A stretch of 64,000 nt of DNA from Clostridiales bacterium. Lineage in GTDB: Bacteria; Bacillota; Clostridia; Christensenellales; Borkfalkiaceae. Shown in pieces: positions 39,797 through 48,622 of the stretch. Below the pieces are notes generated by a model that ran no database searches, was not told the DNA's origin, and saw only the letters and a list, made by a program, of their open reading frames with translations. Made by a program: the position numbers and the translations under genes. Numbering within the stretch: the stretch's first letter is position 1; each line of letters begins with the position of its first letter. The stretch covers positions 145,138 through 209,137 of the forward strand of contig SVHN01000002.1 in assembly GCA_015055805.1 (NCBI GenBank). The letters are read 5' to 3'.

Positions 39797-39910
39797 GCCT
39801 TATACGCTACGCAATACTGCGTTACTGCTCGGCAGGGAAAACCTTAACGACCAAAAAGGTCGCCGCAGTCTTTTCCTTTGAGCGAGCCTTGTCTTGCTTG
39901 CGTCTAAGGC
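39797..39910. repeat. Long imperfect palindrome, candidate MITE/REP-like element
   Basis: gccttatacgc...acgacc aaaaa ggtcg...gcgtctaaggc; arms ~53-56 nt around a centre at ~39855. Confidence 0.5.
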
Positions 39911-40182
39911 TTGAAAGATTTTGCTATTTCTAATCCCATTAACAGTCCTTTTTTTAGAGCAAACAAATATATTTCTTCTTCATTTTCGACAGTTTCTTCA
40001 TTAAGAACAAATTCAAATTCTCTATATTTGTTTTTTTGCTCGTCGTTCAAACTTTCCCAAAACTCATCGTGTATTTTAAGCCGTTTTTGATTTTTGGTTT
40101 CATATTTCACGTTTTTTGCTAGTTTGCCATCGCATATTTTTTGCATGTCTTCAACAAAAGTTTGTAAAAATAATTCTTTCAT
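39904..40182 (-). CDS. Small hypothetical protein
   Basis: MKELFLQTFVEDMQKICDGKLAKN... start with an RBS (aaggag) upstream. Confidence 0.7.
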   Translation of the reverse strand: MKELFLQTFVEDMQKICDGKLAKNVKYETKNQKRLKIHDEFWESLNDEQKNKYREFEFVLNEETVENEEEIYLFALKKGLLMGLEIAKSFKP

Positions 40183-40303
40183 ATAATTCTCCTTGGTTAA
40201 TATTTTTTGGATCAACTATATTTATACAATATCACATTGTGTGGCTTTTTGCTTGACAATCGTATATTGGGTGATTTTTAATTTGAGGAACAAAGGAACT
40301 TTA

Positions 40304-40591
40304 TTATAATTTGTTTTTTTCTTTTACTCGTTTTATAAACTCGTCGTGTGACGTCATTGTGGATAACATTGAACGTTGCAAAGGTTTTATCGGCTGGGGC
40401 TGGCTGGGCGTGGTGTCGGTTTTCGGCTTATTAGCGTTAGAATTATTTGTGTTTAGATTGTTTTTTATTGCCGATAAGATAGAGCCGAAAGTGTCGTTTT
40501 TAGTATCGTTTTCTTGGTCGGTATTTTTCTCTTGCGCGCTGTTTGCGCTTAAAAAAGAGTTTAAAAGATTAAAAATGCCGAATTTATCCAT
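40304..40591 (-). CDS. Small hypothetical protein, Asn/Thr-rich linker with conserved-looking ends
   Basis: MDKFGIFNLLNSFLS...LQRSMLSTMTSHDEFIKRVKEKNKL. Confidence 0.6.
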   Translation of the reverse strand: MDKFGIFNLLNSFLSANSAQEKNTDQENDTKNDTFGSILSAIKNNLNTNNSNANKPKTDTTPSQPQPIKPLQRSMLSTMTSHDEFIKRVKEKNKL

Positions 40592-40744
40592 TTTATTGCC
40601 TCCTTGCCGAGAAAAAAACAGTAAAAAACTTGAAAAATTATTGCAAAAGTTTTCAAGATGGTGTACAATATATAACTGTATAAGTATATAATTATTTATA
40701 TTCGGGTATAGTCAAAAAGTTTCCCGAATAAGAGCGGAGAGAAT

Positions 40745-42598
40745 ATGAAGAAGGTTTTAATTAAAATTTTAGTCTGCGCACTCGCGCTAAGTATGGTTGT
40801 TACTGGACTTGTCGGTTGTAAAAAAGACAAGTGGGACGGCACGAGTATGACGGCTTGGGGTAAAGTAGATGCTAGTACCAACGGCGGATTCGTTGCAGAA
40901 ACCGAAGAGTATATTTATTATATCAACGGTATTGCCGATTCGACGGCTGACAACACTTTCGGTACGCCTGTCAAAGGTGCGCTTATGGCGGCAGATAAAG
41001 ACGATTTGACCAAGACCGAAGTCGTTGTTCCCAAACTTTTTGCGGCAACTGATTATAAGTCGGGTTTATTCCTTAACGGTGACTACGTTTATTACGGCAC
41101 GCCGAACGTTGAGAAAGACGGTAGCGGTAACGTTGCAAACACCGAACTTACCTTTATGCGCACTAAGCTTGACGGAACGGAAACTGAAGAATTCTTTACC
41201 GTTTCCTCTCTCGCTACTGAATATAGATTTATCGCAGCTAACGACACCGTTTATATCGTATATTATGATACAGCGGAAACCGCGCTTTACTGTGTAGATA
41301 CCGTTAACGACGAAAAACTCTGCATTGCAAAAACTGATGCTACTACTGAAAAGAATCGTTCAATGGCATCTTATAACTTCCTTCCCGTTGAGGCAACCGA
41401 CGGCGGACTTGCAGTTCTCTATACCGTATCAATTTATAGTGAAGAATATATTGAAAGCAAGGCTGAACAGCAGGGATATTCAAGAGCAACCGAAAAATAC
41501 AATGAAATATATATGTATACCGTTGGTGAAGATTTAACCGTAGATTTAGGACTTGCAGGCAAGAAAGTTCTAGGTAATGACAAGAGCACTTTTGCAATAA
41601 CCCTTGTTGACGGCGCGGATATCTACTACACCGAAACTTTGGAAAACGGAACGGTGAACACTTACGGGATTAAGGCGGCAGACCTTAAAGACGGAAAGGA
41701 CGCAACTAAAATTGAAAACAGTTCGTACGTTGCAGACGGCAATCTTATCGACCTTGCGTCGGATACCGTTTACACCTTGACCGAAGGTAAAGTTCATAAA
41801 TCGACTTTAAAGGGTAACGACAAGGCAGACAAAAAACTCGTTGCAAACAATTCTAATATAACCACCATGCTTTTCGTTGAAGGCGAAGAATTATTCTACG
41901 TCAACGCAAGCACCCAGATAGCGAAAATCAAACTCGGCGAAGTTGATGCAAAAGAAATCCGCGTTTCGGGCGACACCGTATCAACGGCTTGGTTTGCTGC
42001 GGAAATCGCTTGTGGAAAACTCTTTTATCTCGATTCGTCTGCGCTCGGCGCATCTTACGTTCATTACGTTTCGTTAGATGCAAAGGTGGATGGTGACGAC
42101 ACCGATAACGACGGTGAAATCGACGCGGCTTATCACCTTGTTGATGCAACCTTTATCGGTAAAATGGTAGAATCCGACCTTGTAACGATTGCAAACACCA
42201 AGATAACTAATATCGCAAACAATTTAGAGAGTGGCACGCTCAAATTTGAAGAAGTTGACGGAAAACTCGTTGCAAAAGACGTATCTGATGCAAGAACGGC
42301 TTACAACGCGCTCAGCGAAGAGTCTAAGAAAGAGTTCAGCGAAGAAACGCTTGCAACCTTGGAAAACTACGAAAAGGCAGTTGAAATGGCAAATCTTTAC
42401 GCAAAACTCGACGGAATGTACGGTTACGTCAACTTGTCTGAGGATGATCGAAAAGCGTTAAAGACTGCTTACGACGAAGTTAAGGCGTCTATCGTTGAAT
42501 TCCGCAAGAGCGAAAATTATTCAACCATAAGCGCGTATATTGCAAACAACTTAAAAGCAAACTACGACTTAGCGGTTGCTGAGTTTGAAAGTAAGTAA
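40745..42598 (+). CDS. Large secreted lipoprotein (DUF5050/beta-propeller-like)
   Basis: Lipobox GLVGCK; repeated YYIN/YYGT/YCVD strands; helical C-terminus. Confidence 0.7.
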   Translation: MKKVLIKILVCALALSMVVTGLVGCKKDKWDGTSMTAWGKVDASTNGGFVAETEEYIYYINGIADSTADNTFGTPVKGALMAADKDDLTKTEVVVPKLFAATDYKSGLFLNGDYVYYGTPNVEKDGSGNVANTELTFMRTKLDGTETEEFFTVSSLATEYRFIAANDTVYIVYYDTAETALYCVDTVNDEKLCIAKTDATTEKNRSMASYNFLPVEATDGGLAVLYTVSIYSEEYIESKAEQQGYSRATEKYNEIYMYTVGEDLTVDLGLAGKKVLGNDKSTFAITLVDGADIYYTETLENGTVNTYGIKAADLKDGKDATKIENSSYVADGNLIDLASDTVYTLTEGKVHKSTLKGNDKADKKLVANNSNITTMLFVEGEELFYVNASTQIAKIKLGEVDAKEIRVSGDTVSTAWFAAEIACGKLFYLDSSALGASYVHYVSLDAKVDGDDTDNDGEIDAAYHLVDATFIGKMVESDLVTIANTKITNIANNLESGTLKFEEVDGKLVAKDVSDARTAYNALSEESKKEFSEETLATLENYEKAVEMANLYAKLDGMYGYVNLSEDDRKALKTAYDEVKASIVEFRKSENYSTISAYIANNLKANYDLAVAEFESK

Positions 42599-42728
42599 TC
42601 GGTTTTATAATTTTTAACGCCTTATTCAAAATTAATATCATTAAAGACGAAACTTTTTTTGGTTTCGTCTTTTTTTTGTTGTTTTTCTGTGCTACAAAAC
42701 GGTTATTTTTAAATTATTAACGCAATAT

Positions 42729-42735
42729 TGTCGAA
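42729..42735 (+). promoter_or_regulatory. 0A-box-like heptamer TGTCGAA upstream of spo0A
   Basis: Exact match to the TGNCGAA core. Confidence 0.55.
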
Positions 42736-42786
42736 AAATGGCAAATAATATCGAAAAAATACTAAATAAAATAATATTTTTCATAA

Positions 42787-42793
42787 TTCGACA
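42787..42793 (-). promoter_or_regulatory. 0A-box-like heptamer (TTCGACA on +) upstream of spo0A
   Basis: Inverse exact match to TGTCGAA. Confidence 0.55.
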
Positions 42794-42902
42794 AATATTT
42801 TTCAAAATTATTAAAAATCGTTTGGAAAATTTTGGATTTTGGTGTACAATGGGTTTAAATTAAAAAGGCAAAAGATTTAAGCCGATAAAGAAGGAGCGAT
42901 TT

Positions 42903-43661
42903 ATGCAGAAAAAGACGGTATTTTTATTGATGGAAACAAAAGAGGCAAATCAAGCGTTGGCGCAAAATTTTCTAGACGATCAAGATTTTGAAGTGGTGGG
43001 TTTTTCTTCGGACGGAATTTCTGCCATATCAATGATTGCAGACAAAAGACCAAAGGTGCTGATTACAGAACTTGTTATTTCAGGATACGACGGCTTGTCG
43101 GTTATTGCTAAGGTTAGGGAAGTAAACCCAAACATTAAAATTTTCGTGCTAACCGCATTTTGTAGTGACGACGTAGTTAGTAGAGCAAGTCAAGCAGGCG
43201 CAGACTATTATATGGCAAAGCCTTATAACTTTTCTATACTTAAAGAAAGACTTTTAGGCTTATTTCAACCAAAAGCAGACGGGCAAAGTTTAAGCGGTGG
43301 GAATTTGCACAAGGTTTCCTTAGAAGAAAAGATAAGCAAAATTTTTATCAACGTAGGAATACCGCCACATATAAAAGGTTATTCCTTTTTAAGAGAAGGC
43401 GTTAAAATGGCGGTTGAAGACCCTGAAATAATAAATAACATCACTAAAAAGCTTTATCCGTCAATCGGCGAAAAGTATAAGACCACCCCAAGTAAAGTAG
43501 AGCGTGCAATCCGCCACGCAATAGAAGTTGCTTGGAATAGAGGAAGGATAGACAATATAAACAATATTTTAGGCGTGCGCGCGTATATCGGCGCAGAAAA
43601 ACCGACGAACGGCGAGTTTATAGCACTCGTCGCTGATAAAATGCTTTTAGAACAATCGTAA
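42903..43661 (+). CDS. spo0A: Sporulation transcription factor Spo0A with non-canonical receiver (E at phospho-Asp position)
   Basis: Spo0A DNA-binding domain IPPHIKGYSFLREGVKMAVEDPEIINNITKKLYPSIGEKYKTTPSKVERAIRHAIEVAWNRGRID...KPTNGEFIALVADKMLLE; receiver aligns without gaps to B. subtilis Spo0A. Confidence 0.96.
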   Translation: MQKKTVFLLMETKEANQALAQNFLDDQDFEVVGFSSDGISAISMIADKRPKVLITELVISGYDGLSVIAKVREVNPNIKIFVLTAFCSDDVVSRASQAGADYYMAKPYNFSILKERLLGLFQPKADGQSLSGGNLHKVSLEEKISKIFINVGIPPHIKGYSFLREGVKMAVEDPEIINNITKKLYPSIGEKYKTTPSKVERAIRHAIEVAWNRGRIDNINNILGVRAYIGAEKPTNGEFIALVADKMLLEQS

Positions 43662-43865
43662 AAACAATAGCAAAACAAAAAACTGCACTTTATTCTTTAT
43701 AAAGCGCAGTTCTTTATTTAATGTGAAAATTTTGCAAAATTTTAAAAAAAAGTCCTAAAAAATAGTTTACAAATTTTTCATATGTATATATAATATACTG
43801 CAAGTCAAAGGATAAGCACTTTGACGGCAGTAGATAAATATATATGATATATATGGAGAAGAATT

Positions 43866-44363
43866 ATGCCAGGTGATTTCGTAAAATGCCCAAGATGTGA
43901 TCTTAACTACATCAGAAAGGGTGAAGAATATTGCGAAGTATGCAAAGCAGAGCTTAAAGGACAAAAGTTACTGTTTGCGGTAGACGACGAAGAAGAGAAC
44001 GAAGGTTTAGAACTCTGTCCCGTTTGCCACCAGAACTACATTAAGCCGGGCGAAAGCATGTGCGCAAAATGTGCTGAAGAAAAAGAGTACCACGAAAACC
44101 GTGAGGACGAGGACGACGAGTCGTGGAAGGAATACCTTGACGAGGAAGAGGAAGAAGAGGAAGAGGACGAAGAAATGCTTTCTCTTGACAAGCTTGCCAA
44201 GGAAGAAGGCGAGTTTATCGACGACGAAGAAGAGGAAGAAGACCTTATATCCGAAGAGAGCGTAGACGACGACTTTGATATTCCCGAAGTTGACGAGTCT
44301 GACTTTGAAGATACCGACGAAGACGACGAAGAGGAAGAAGACGAGGACGACGAAGATTTTTAA
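43866..44363 (+). CDS. Double zinc-ribbon protein with poly-acidic C-terminus
   Basis: KCPRCDLNYIRKGEEYCEVCKAEL and LCPVCHQNYIKPGESMCAKC, then ~90 aa dominated by D/E. Confidence 0.8.
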   Translation: MPGDFVKCPRCDLNYIRKGEEYCEVCKAELKGQKLLFAVDDEEENEGLELCPVCHQNYIKPGESMCAKCAEEKEYHENREDEDDESWKEYLDEEEEEEEEDEEMLSLDKLAKEEGEFIDDEEEEEDLISEESVDDDFDIPEVDESDFEDTDEDDEEEEDEDDEDF

Positions 44364-44456
44364 TCTAAAAAGCCTTATCGTAAAACTCTAACTACTTTTC
44401 GGCGGAGAAGTGTCGTAAAAAGGTATATAAAACTTTTTATCGGGTATCATTAGGGT

Positions 44457-44711
44457 ATGATAAAGAGTACCTTAACCTTAAACGACGTAAAGAAAACCAT
44501 ACAAAACGGCAAAGATCAATCGGTAGAAGTAACCTTAAACCTTGGCAGAAACAAGTACGTCAGTTTTTCGGGCGTATTGAGTGGGGTTTATCCCGCGCTG
44601 TTTACGGTAACGCCATTTGACAAGAGTTTTAAGGGTAAAACTTCATATTCCTATTCGGAATATATGTGCGGAAGAGTAAAACTGCATTTTCCCGAAAAAA
44701 CCGCCGAATAA
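44457..44711 (+). CDS. veg: Veg protein
   Basis: LNDVKKTIQNGKDQSVEVTLNLGRNKYVSFSGVLSGVYPALFTV. Confidence 0.93.
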   Translation: MIKSTLTLNDVKKTIQNGKDQSVEVTLNLGRNKYVSFSGVLSGVYPALFTVTPFDKSFKGKTSYSYSEYMCGRVKLHFPEKTAE

Positions 44712-44793
44712 AAACCAACTAATAAATACGCGCATTTATAAGTGTGCGTATTTTTTTGTTCTAAACCCTACGCCTTAATAATATATTGTAATA

Positions 44794-46332
44794 GTGGCAA
44801 AGAGATTAAGGAGGGTTATAGAAGTGATAGAACCTGTTTATGAAAAAATAAATTATAGCGTAAAGTCGGGCGTCGTGACCGAACAGATAAAAGCCGAGAG
44901 CAAAACGGAAATCTTATCCGAATCGGTTAAAGCTATACTAAACGTTTGGGCGTGGTCGACGGTAAACGACTGCGAAATATCGGACGGCAAAATAAGATAC
45001 GGTGGCAGAGTAATTTTTTACGTCAGTTATCTAGACGCCGACGGCTTGGTAAAAAAAGTCGAGTGTGGCAACGAGTTTGCAGGAACGATTATAGACGGGC
45101 GTGTAAACGACGGTTGCAGAGCGTATGCAACGGCAGTCGTTGACAAGACCGAAGCGGACGTTTCGGGCATAAAATTAACTTTAAGCGCGTTCGTAACCAT
45201 AAAAGCAGACGTAACGGGCTGCGCAGAAATAGACGCGCTTAGTGGTGGAGATAGTCTAATAATAGACAGAAAAGAAATTCCACTAACTAAAAGCCTAGGC
45301 GTTCGTCACGGCTCTTACCCTATTGAAGAAGAGTTTGAACTTAACTATACGGTTGAAGAAGTGTTGTCGCATAGAGTTCAAGCAATAATAACAGCCGTTC
45401 AATGCGGAGTGGGAGCAATCATTGTGGACGGCGAAGCGGTTATCTCTGCAATAATGTTGCAAAAAACAGATAAAAGCGATATAATAAAAGAAATAAAGAC
45501 CGTACCTTTCCGTATGGAAATCGACTGCGAAGAAGCCATGCCCGCAATGCAGGCTACGGCAAGGGTAAAAGAAAAATCGTTTAAGACCGAAATAACGGTT
45601 GACGAAGACAGCGGCAAAAGTATCGTCAGCGCAAGCGTTGTTTTGGGTTTTGAAGGCGAAGCCTTTTCGCTTAGTAGCGTTTGGGTAGCGGAAGACGTTT
45701 TTAGTACCGAACAAGAAATTCAGTCTGAAAAGCACGACCTATCGTATTATAAGCCTTGCGAAATGCGGACTTTAACCGCGCTAGTAAACGGCAAAGCGGC
45801 GGTGGAAGAATTACCTGCTGGCGCAATTATTTTGGCGGTAGGCGGTGAAACGGCAGAAATAACCGCGACTGAGTGCAAAGACGACGGCTTAAAGTTTACG
45901 GGCGTTATAAACGCCGTCGGATTTTTCCGCGACGGTGAGAACAGACCGTTTACAAGAAAACTTGAAATGCCGTTTGAAGTTACGCTTGACTGCGCCTTTG
46001 ACTGTGGCATAGAACTTGAAAGTTTTGCTAAAGCCGTAAAGGCAAGGGCGAGAATAACTTCGCTTACCGAGATAGAACTAGAAACCGAAACTATCTTTAC
46101 CGTGTATCCCAGCGAGAAGTGTGATTTAAGCATAGTCAAGTCTTTGGAAATGCTTGGTGAAAAGCCGAAAAACACCAGCGCGCTTAGCGTATATATCCCG
46201 ACCGAAGGCGAAGAATTATGGTCGCTTGCAAAAAGGCTTAACGTTTCACCCGAAACGTTAGTTCAAGCAAACCCCGACCTTTGCTTTCCGCTAACGGGTA
46301 GCGAAAGAATAGTGGTGTATAGACAAAAATAA
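44794..46332 (+). CDS. sipL: SipL-like spore protein (DUF3794/SPOCS repeats plus LysM)
   Basis: Repeated SPOCS-like domains; C-terminal LysM TEGEELWSLAKRLNVSPETLVQANPDL. Start may be GTG at or near 44794. Confidence 0.82.
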   Translation: MAKRLRRVIEVIEPVYEKINYSVKSGVVTEQIKAESKTEILSESVKAILNVWAWSTVNDCEISDGKIRYGGRVIFYVSYLDADGLVKKVECGNEFAGTIIDGRVNDGCRAYATAVVDKTEADVSGIKLTLSAFVTIKADVTGCAEIDALSGGDSLIIDRKEIPLTKSLGVRHGSYPIEEEFELNYTVEEVLSHRVQAIITAVQCGVGAIIVDGEAVISAIMLQKTDKSDIIKEIKTVPFRMEIDCEEAMPAMQATARVKEKSFKTEITVDEDSGKSIVSASVVLGFEGEAFSLSSVWVAEDVFSTEQEIQSEKHDLSYYKPCEMRTLTALVNGKAAVEELPAGAIILAVGGETAEITATECKDDGLKFTGVINAVGFFRDGENRPFTRKLEMPFEVTLDCAFDCGIELESFAKAVKARARITSLTEIELETETIFTVYPSEKCDLSIVKSLEMLGEKPKNTSALSVYIPTEGEELWSLAKRLNVSPETLVQANPDLCFPLTGSERIVVYRQK

Positions 46333-46356
46333 ATTTAATTAGGAACAAGTTTACTT

Positions 46357-47211
46357 ATGAAAAAGATAACCAAAAAAGTGCCGGCAAAGATTAACCTTAC
46401 CTTAGACGTGGTCGGCAATATCGGGCAATATCACGACATAAAGTCACTCGTAGCGTCGATAGATATCTTCGACGCTATAACCCTTTCCGAACGAAAAGAC
46501 CACAAGATAACCCTTGCGGTTAAAGGTTTACCGCTAGACTGTTCAACGGCGGATAACAACGCCTATAAAGCGGCAAAACTGTTTTATAAAAACAAAAGTC
46601 TTTCGGGTGTAGATATAGTTATCGACAAACAAATCCCTATAGGCGGTGGGCTTGGCGGTTCGTCGGCAGATATTGCAGGCGTGCTGTTGGGGCTTAAAGA
46701 ATTACACGAAACCGAAGACGATTTACTTCCGCTAGCAAACGCGTTAGGGAGCGATTCGGGGTATATGCTAAATGGTGGCTATGCTGTAATAACCGGGCGC
46801 GGCGATAAAATTCGCAGAGTTGACTGCGACAAAATATTATATCTATTATTGCTACTTACCGACGGTGAAATATCTGCAAGGTCGTGCTATAAAATTTACG
46901 ACCAAAGGGGCGAGAAGAGTGAAGAAGTGACCGATACCGTGGAAACGGCGCTCGTTGGTGGCGACGTGTCTAAGGTTGCGTTCGGCTTAAAGAACGACCT
47001 TTACCCTGCGGCGACCGAGATTATAGGCACTCTTCCGCAAAATATTGCCGAACTTAAAAACGCAGGCGCAATAAACGCTGCGCTTACGGGTAGCGGTCCT
47101 ACCGTTTTCGGCATATTTGAAACGGAAAAGCAACGGGATAAGGCGTATAAACAGTTAAAGCAAAAGTTTGCTGATAAGGTAGTAAAAGCCCAAACGGTTA
47201 TACCGAACTAA
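46357..47211 (+). CDS. ispE: 4-diphosphocytidyl-2-C-methyl-D-erythritol kinase
   Basis: VPAKINLTLDVVG, PIGGGLGGSSADIAGVLLGL, AALTGSGPTVFGIF. Confidence 0.93.
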   Translation: MKKITKKVPAKINLTLDVVGNIGQYHDIKSLVASIDIFDAITLSERKDHKITLAVKGLPLDCSTADNNAYKAAKLFYKNKSLSGVDIVIDKQIPIGGGLGGSSADIAGVLLGLKELHETEDDLLPLANALGSDSGYMLNGGYAVITGRGDKIRRVDCDKILYLLLLLTDGEISARSCYKIYDQRGEKSEEVTDTVETALVGGDVSKVAFGLKNDLYPAATEIIGTLPQNIAELKNAGAINAALTGSGPTVFGIFETEKQRDKAYKQLKQKFADKVVKAQTVIPN

Positions 47212-47372
47212 TAAAATTTTATAAAATAAATATGTAAAATCCGTTTTTCCACGCGTTGGGAGAGCGGATTTTTTGTCGTTGCGATTAAAATTTTATGATT
47301 AAAGTATAAAAATTAAAATATATGTTAATAATCAGCGTGTCCTTTAATTAAGGAAAAGGAGAGGAAATTAAA

Positions 47373-47906
47373 ATGAAGAAGTTTTGCATAAGTTTTTTAA
47401 TTGTCGCCATAATAATTTTGTCGGTAATAGGTCTTAATCTGCCGAATAACGCCGTACACGAAGAATATCTGAGGATTCATATCCGAGCCGATTCCAACCT
47501 TGACGACGCTCAAGCGGTTAAATATAAAGTCAGGGACGCCGTCGTAGAGTACTTAACCCCGTTTATAGCCGAGTGCAAAACTAAGGCGCAGGCGGAGAGT
47601 ATGCTAAAAGATCAGATTGATAAAATCGAGCAAGTGGCGGACGGTGTGTTAAAAAACTTTGGGTTTGACTATAAGAGTACGGCAAAGATAAAGAGTGAAG
47701 AGTTCCCCACTAGAGTTTACGGTGGCTTAGAATTAGAAAGCGGAATTTACGACGCGCTAATAATAGAACTCGGTAGCGGAAAAGGTGATAACTGGTGGTG
47801 TGTGGTTTATCCACCGTTATGCTTTGTCGGCGAGAGTAGCGGATATCAGTATAGGAGCAAGATTAAGGACGTTATAGACCGATTTTATTCTAACAAGGAG
47901 AAATAG
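47373..47906 (+). CDS. spoIIR: Stage II sporulation protein R
   Basis: LRIHIRADSNLDDAQAVKYKVRDAVVEYL, FPTRVYGGLELESGIYDALIIELGSGKGDNWWCVVYPPLCF. Confidence 0.95.
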   Translation: MKKFCISFLIVAIIILSVIGLNLPNNAVHEEYLRIHIRADSNLDDAQAVKYKVRDAVVEYLTPFIAECKTKAQAESMLKDQIDKIEQVADGVLKNFGFDYKSTAKIKSEEFPTRVYGGLELESGIYDALIIELGSGKGDNWWCVVYPPLCFVGESSGYQYRSKIKDVIDRFYSNKEK

Positions 47907-47911
47907 GTTAT

Positions 47912-48613
47912 ATGAAGAAAGTTATCAAGATAGTTGCCGTTGCCCTTATGGTCTTTTCGCTAGGGTTTGCGGTGACTGGCAATATCGCAAGACCGAACGT
48001 GGAAACGGCTTACGCTGCCGTGTATCAGCAAGGCAATCGTGGCACGACGGTAAAAACTATTCAGCGCAAGCTGAAAAACTGGGGATATTATAACGGCGCG
48101 GTGGACGGAATTTTCGGTTCGCAGACCAAGACGGCCGTCAAGTATTTTCAAAGAAAGAACGGCTTAAAGGTTGACGGAATAGTTGGAAATCAAACCTTAA
48201 AAGCACTCGGTATGAGTACGGGTTCAAACTCGAACTCTTCGGGCGCGACGAGCAGTTATAGCGACGCGGACGTAGCGTTACTTGCTAGACTTATTTACGG
48301 CGAGGCAAGGGGCGAAAGTTACGTCGGACAGGTTGCAGTCGGCGCGGTTGTTATGAACAGAATTAAGAGCGCGTCTTTCCCGAACACTATGTCGGGTGTA
48401 ATCTATCAGAGTTACGCCTTTACGGCAGTAGCCGACGGGCAGATTAATTTAACGCCCAACGAAACGGCGAGAAAAGCCGCTCAGGACGCAATGAACGGTT
48501 GGGATCCGTCGTACGGCGCTTTGTACTATTACAATCCTGCAACGGCTACCAGCAGTTGGATATTCAGCAGAAAAACTACGGTTACCATAGGTAATCACGT
48601 GTTTGCTATTTAA
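47912..48613 (+). CDS. sleB: Spore cortex-lytic enzyme SleB (PG-binding plus Hydrolase_2)
   Basis: RGTTVKTIQRKLKNWGYYNGAVDGIFGSQTKTAVKYFQ; DVALLARLIYGEARGESYVGQVAVGAVVMNRIKS. Confidence 0.94.
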   Translation: MKKVIKIVAVALMVFSLGFAVTGNIARPNVETAYAAVYQQGNRGTTVKTIQRKLKNWGYYNGAVDGIFGSQTKTAVKYFQRKNGLKVDGIVGNQTLKALGMSTGSNSNSSGATSSYSDADVALLARLIYGEARGESYVGQVAVGAVVMNRIKSASFPNTMSGVIYQSYAFTAVADGQINLTPNETARKAAQDAMNGWDPSYGALYYYNPATATSSWIFSRKTTVTIGNHVFAI

Positions 48614-48622
48614 GGAGGGAGT

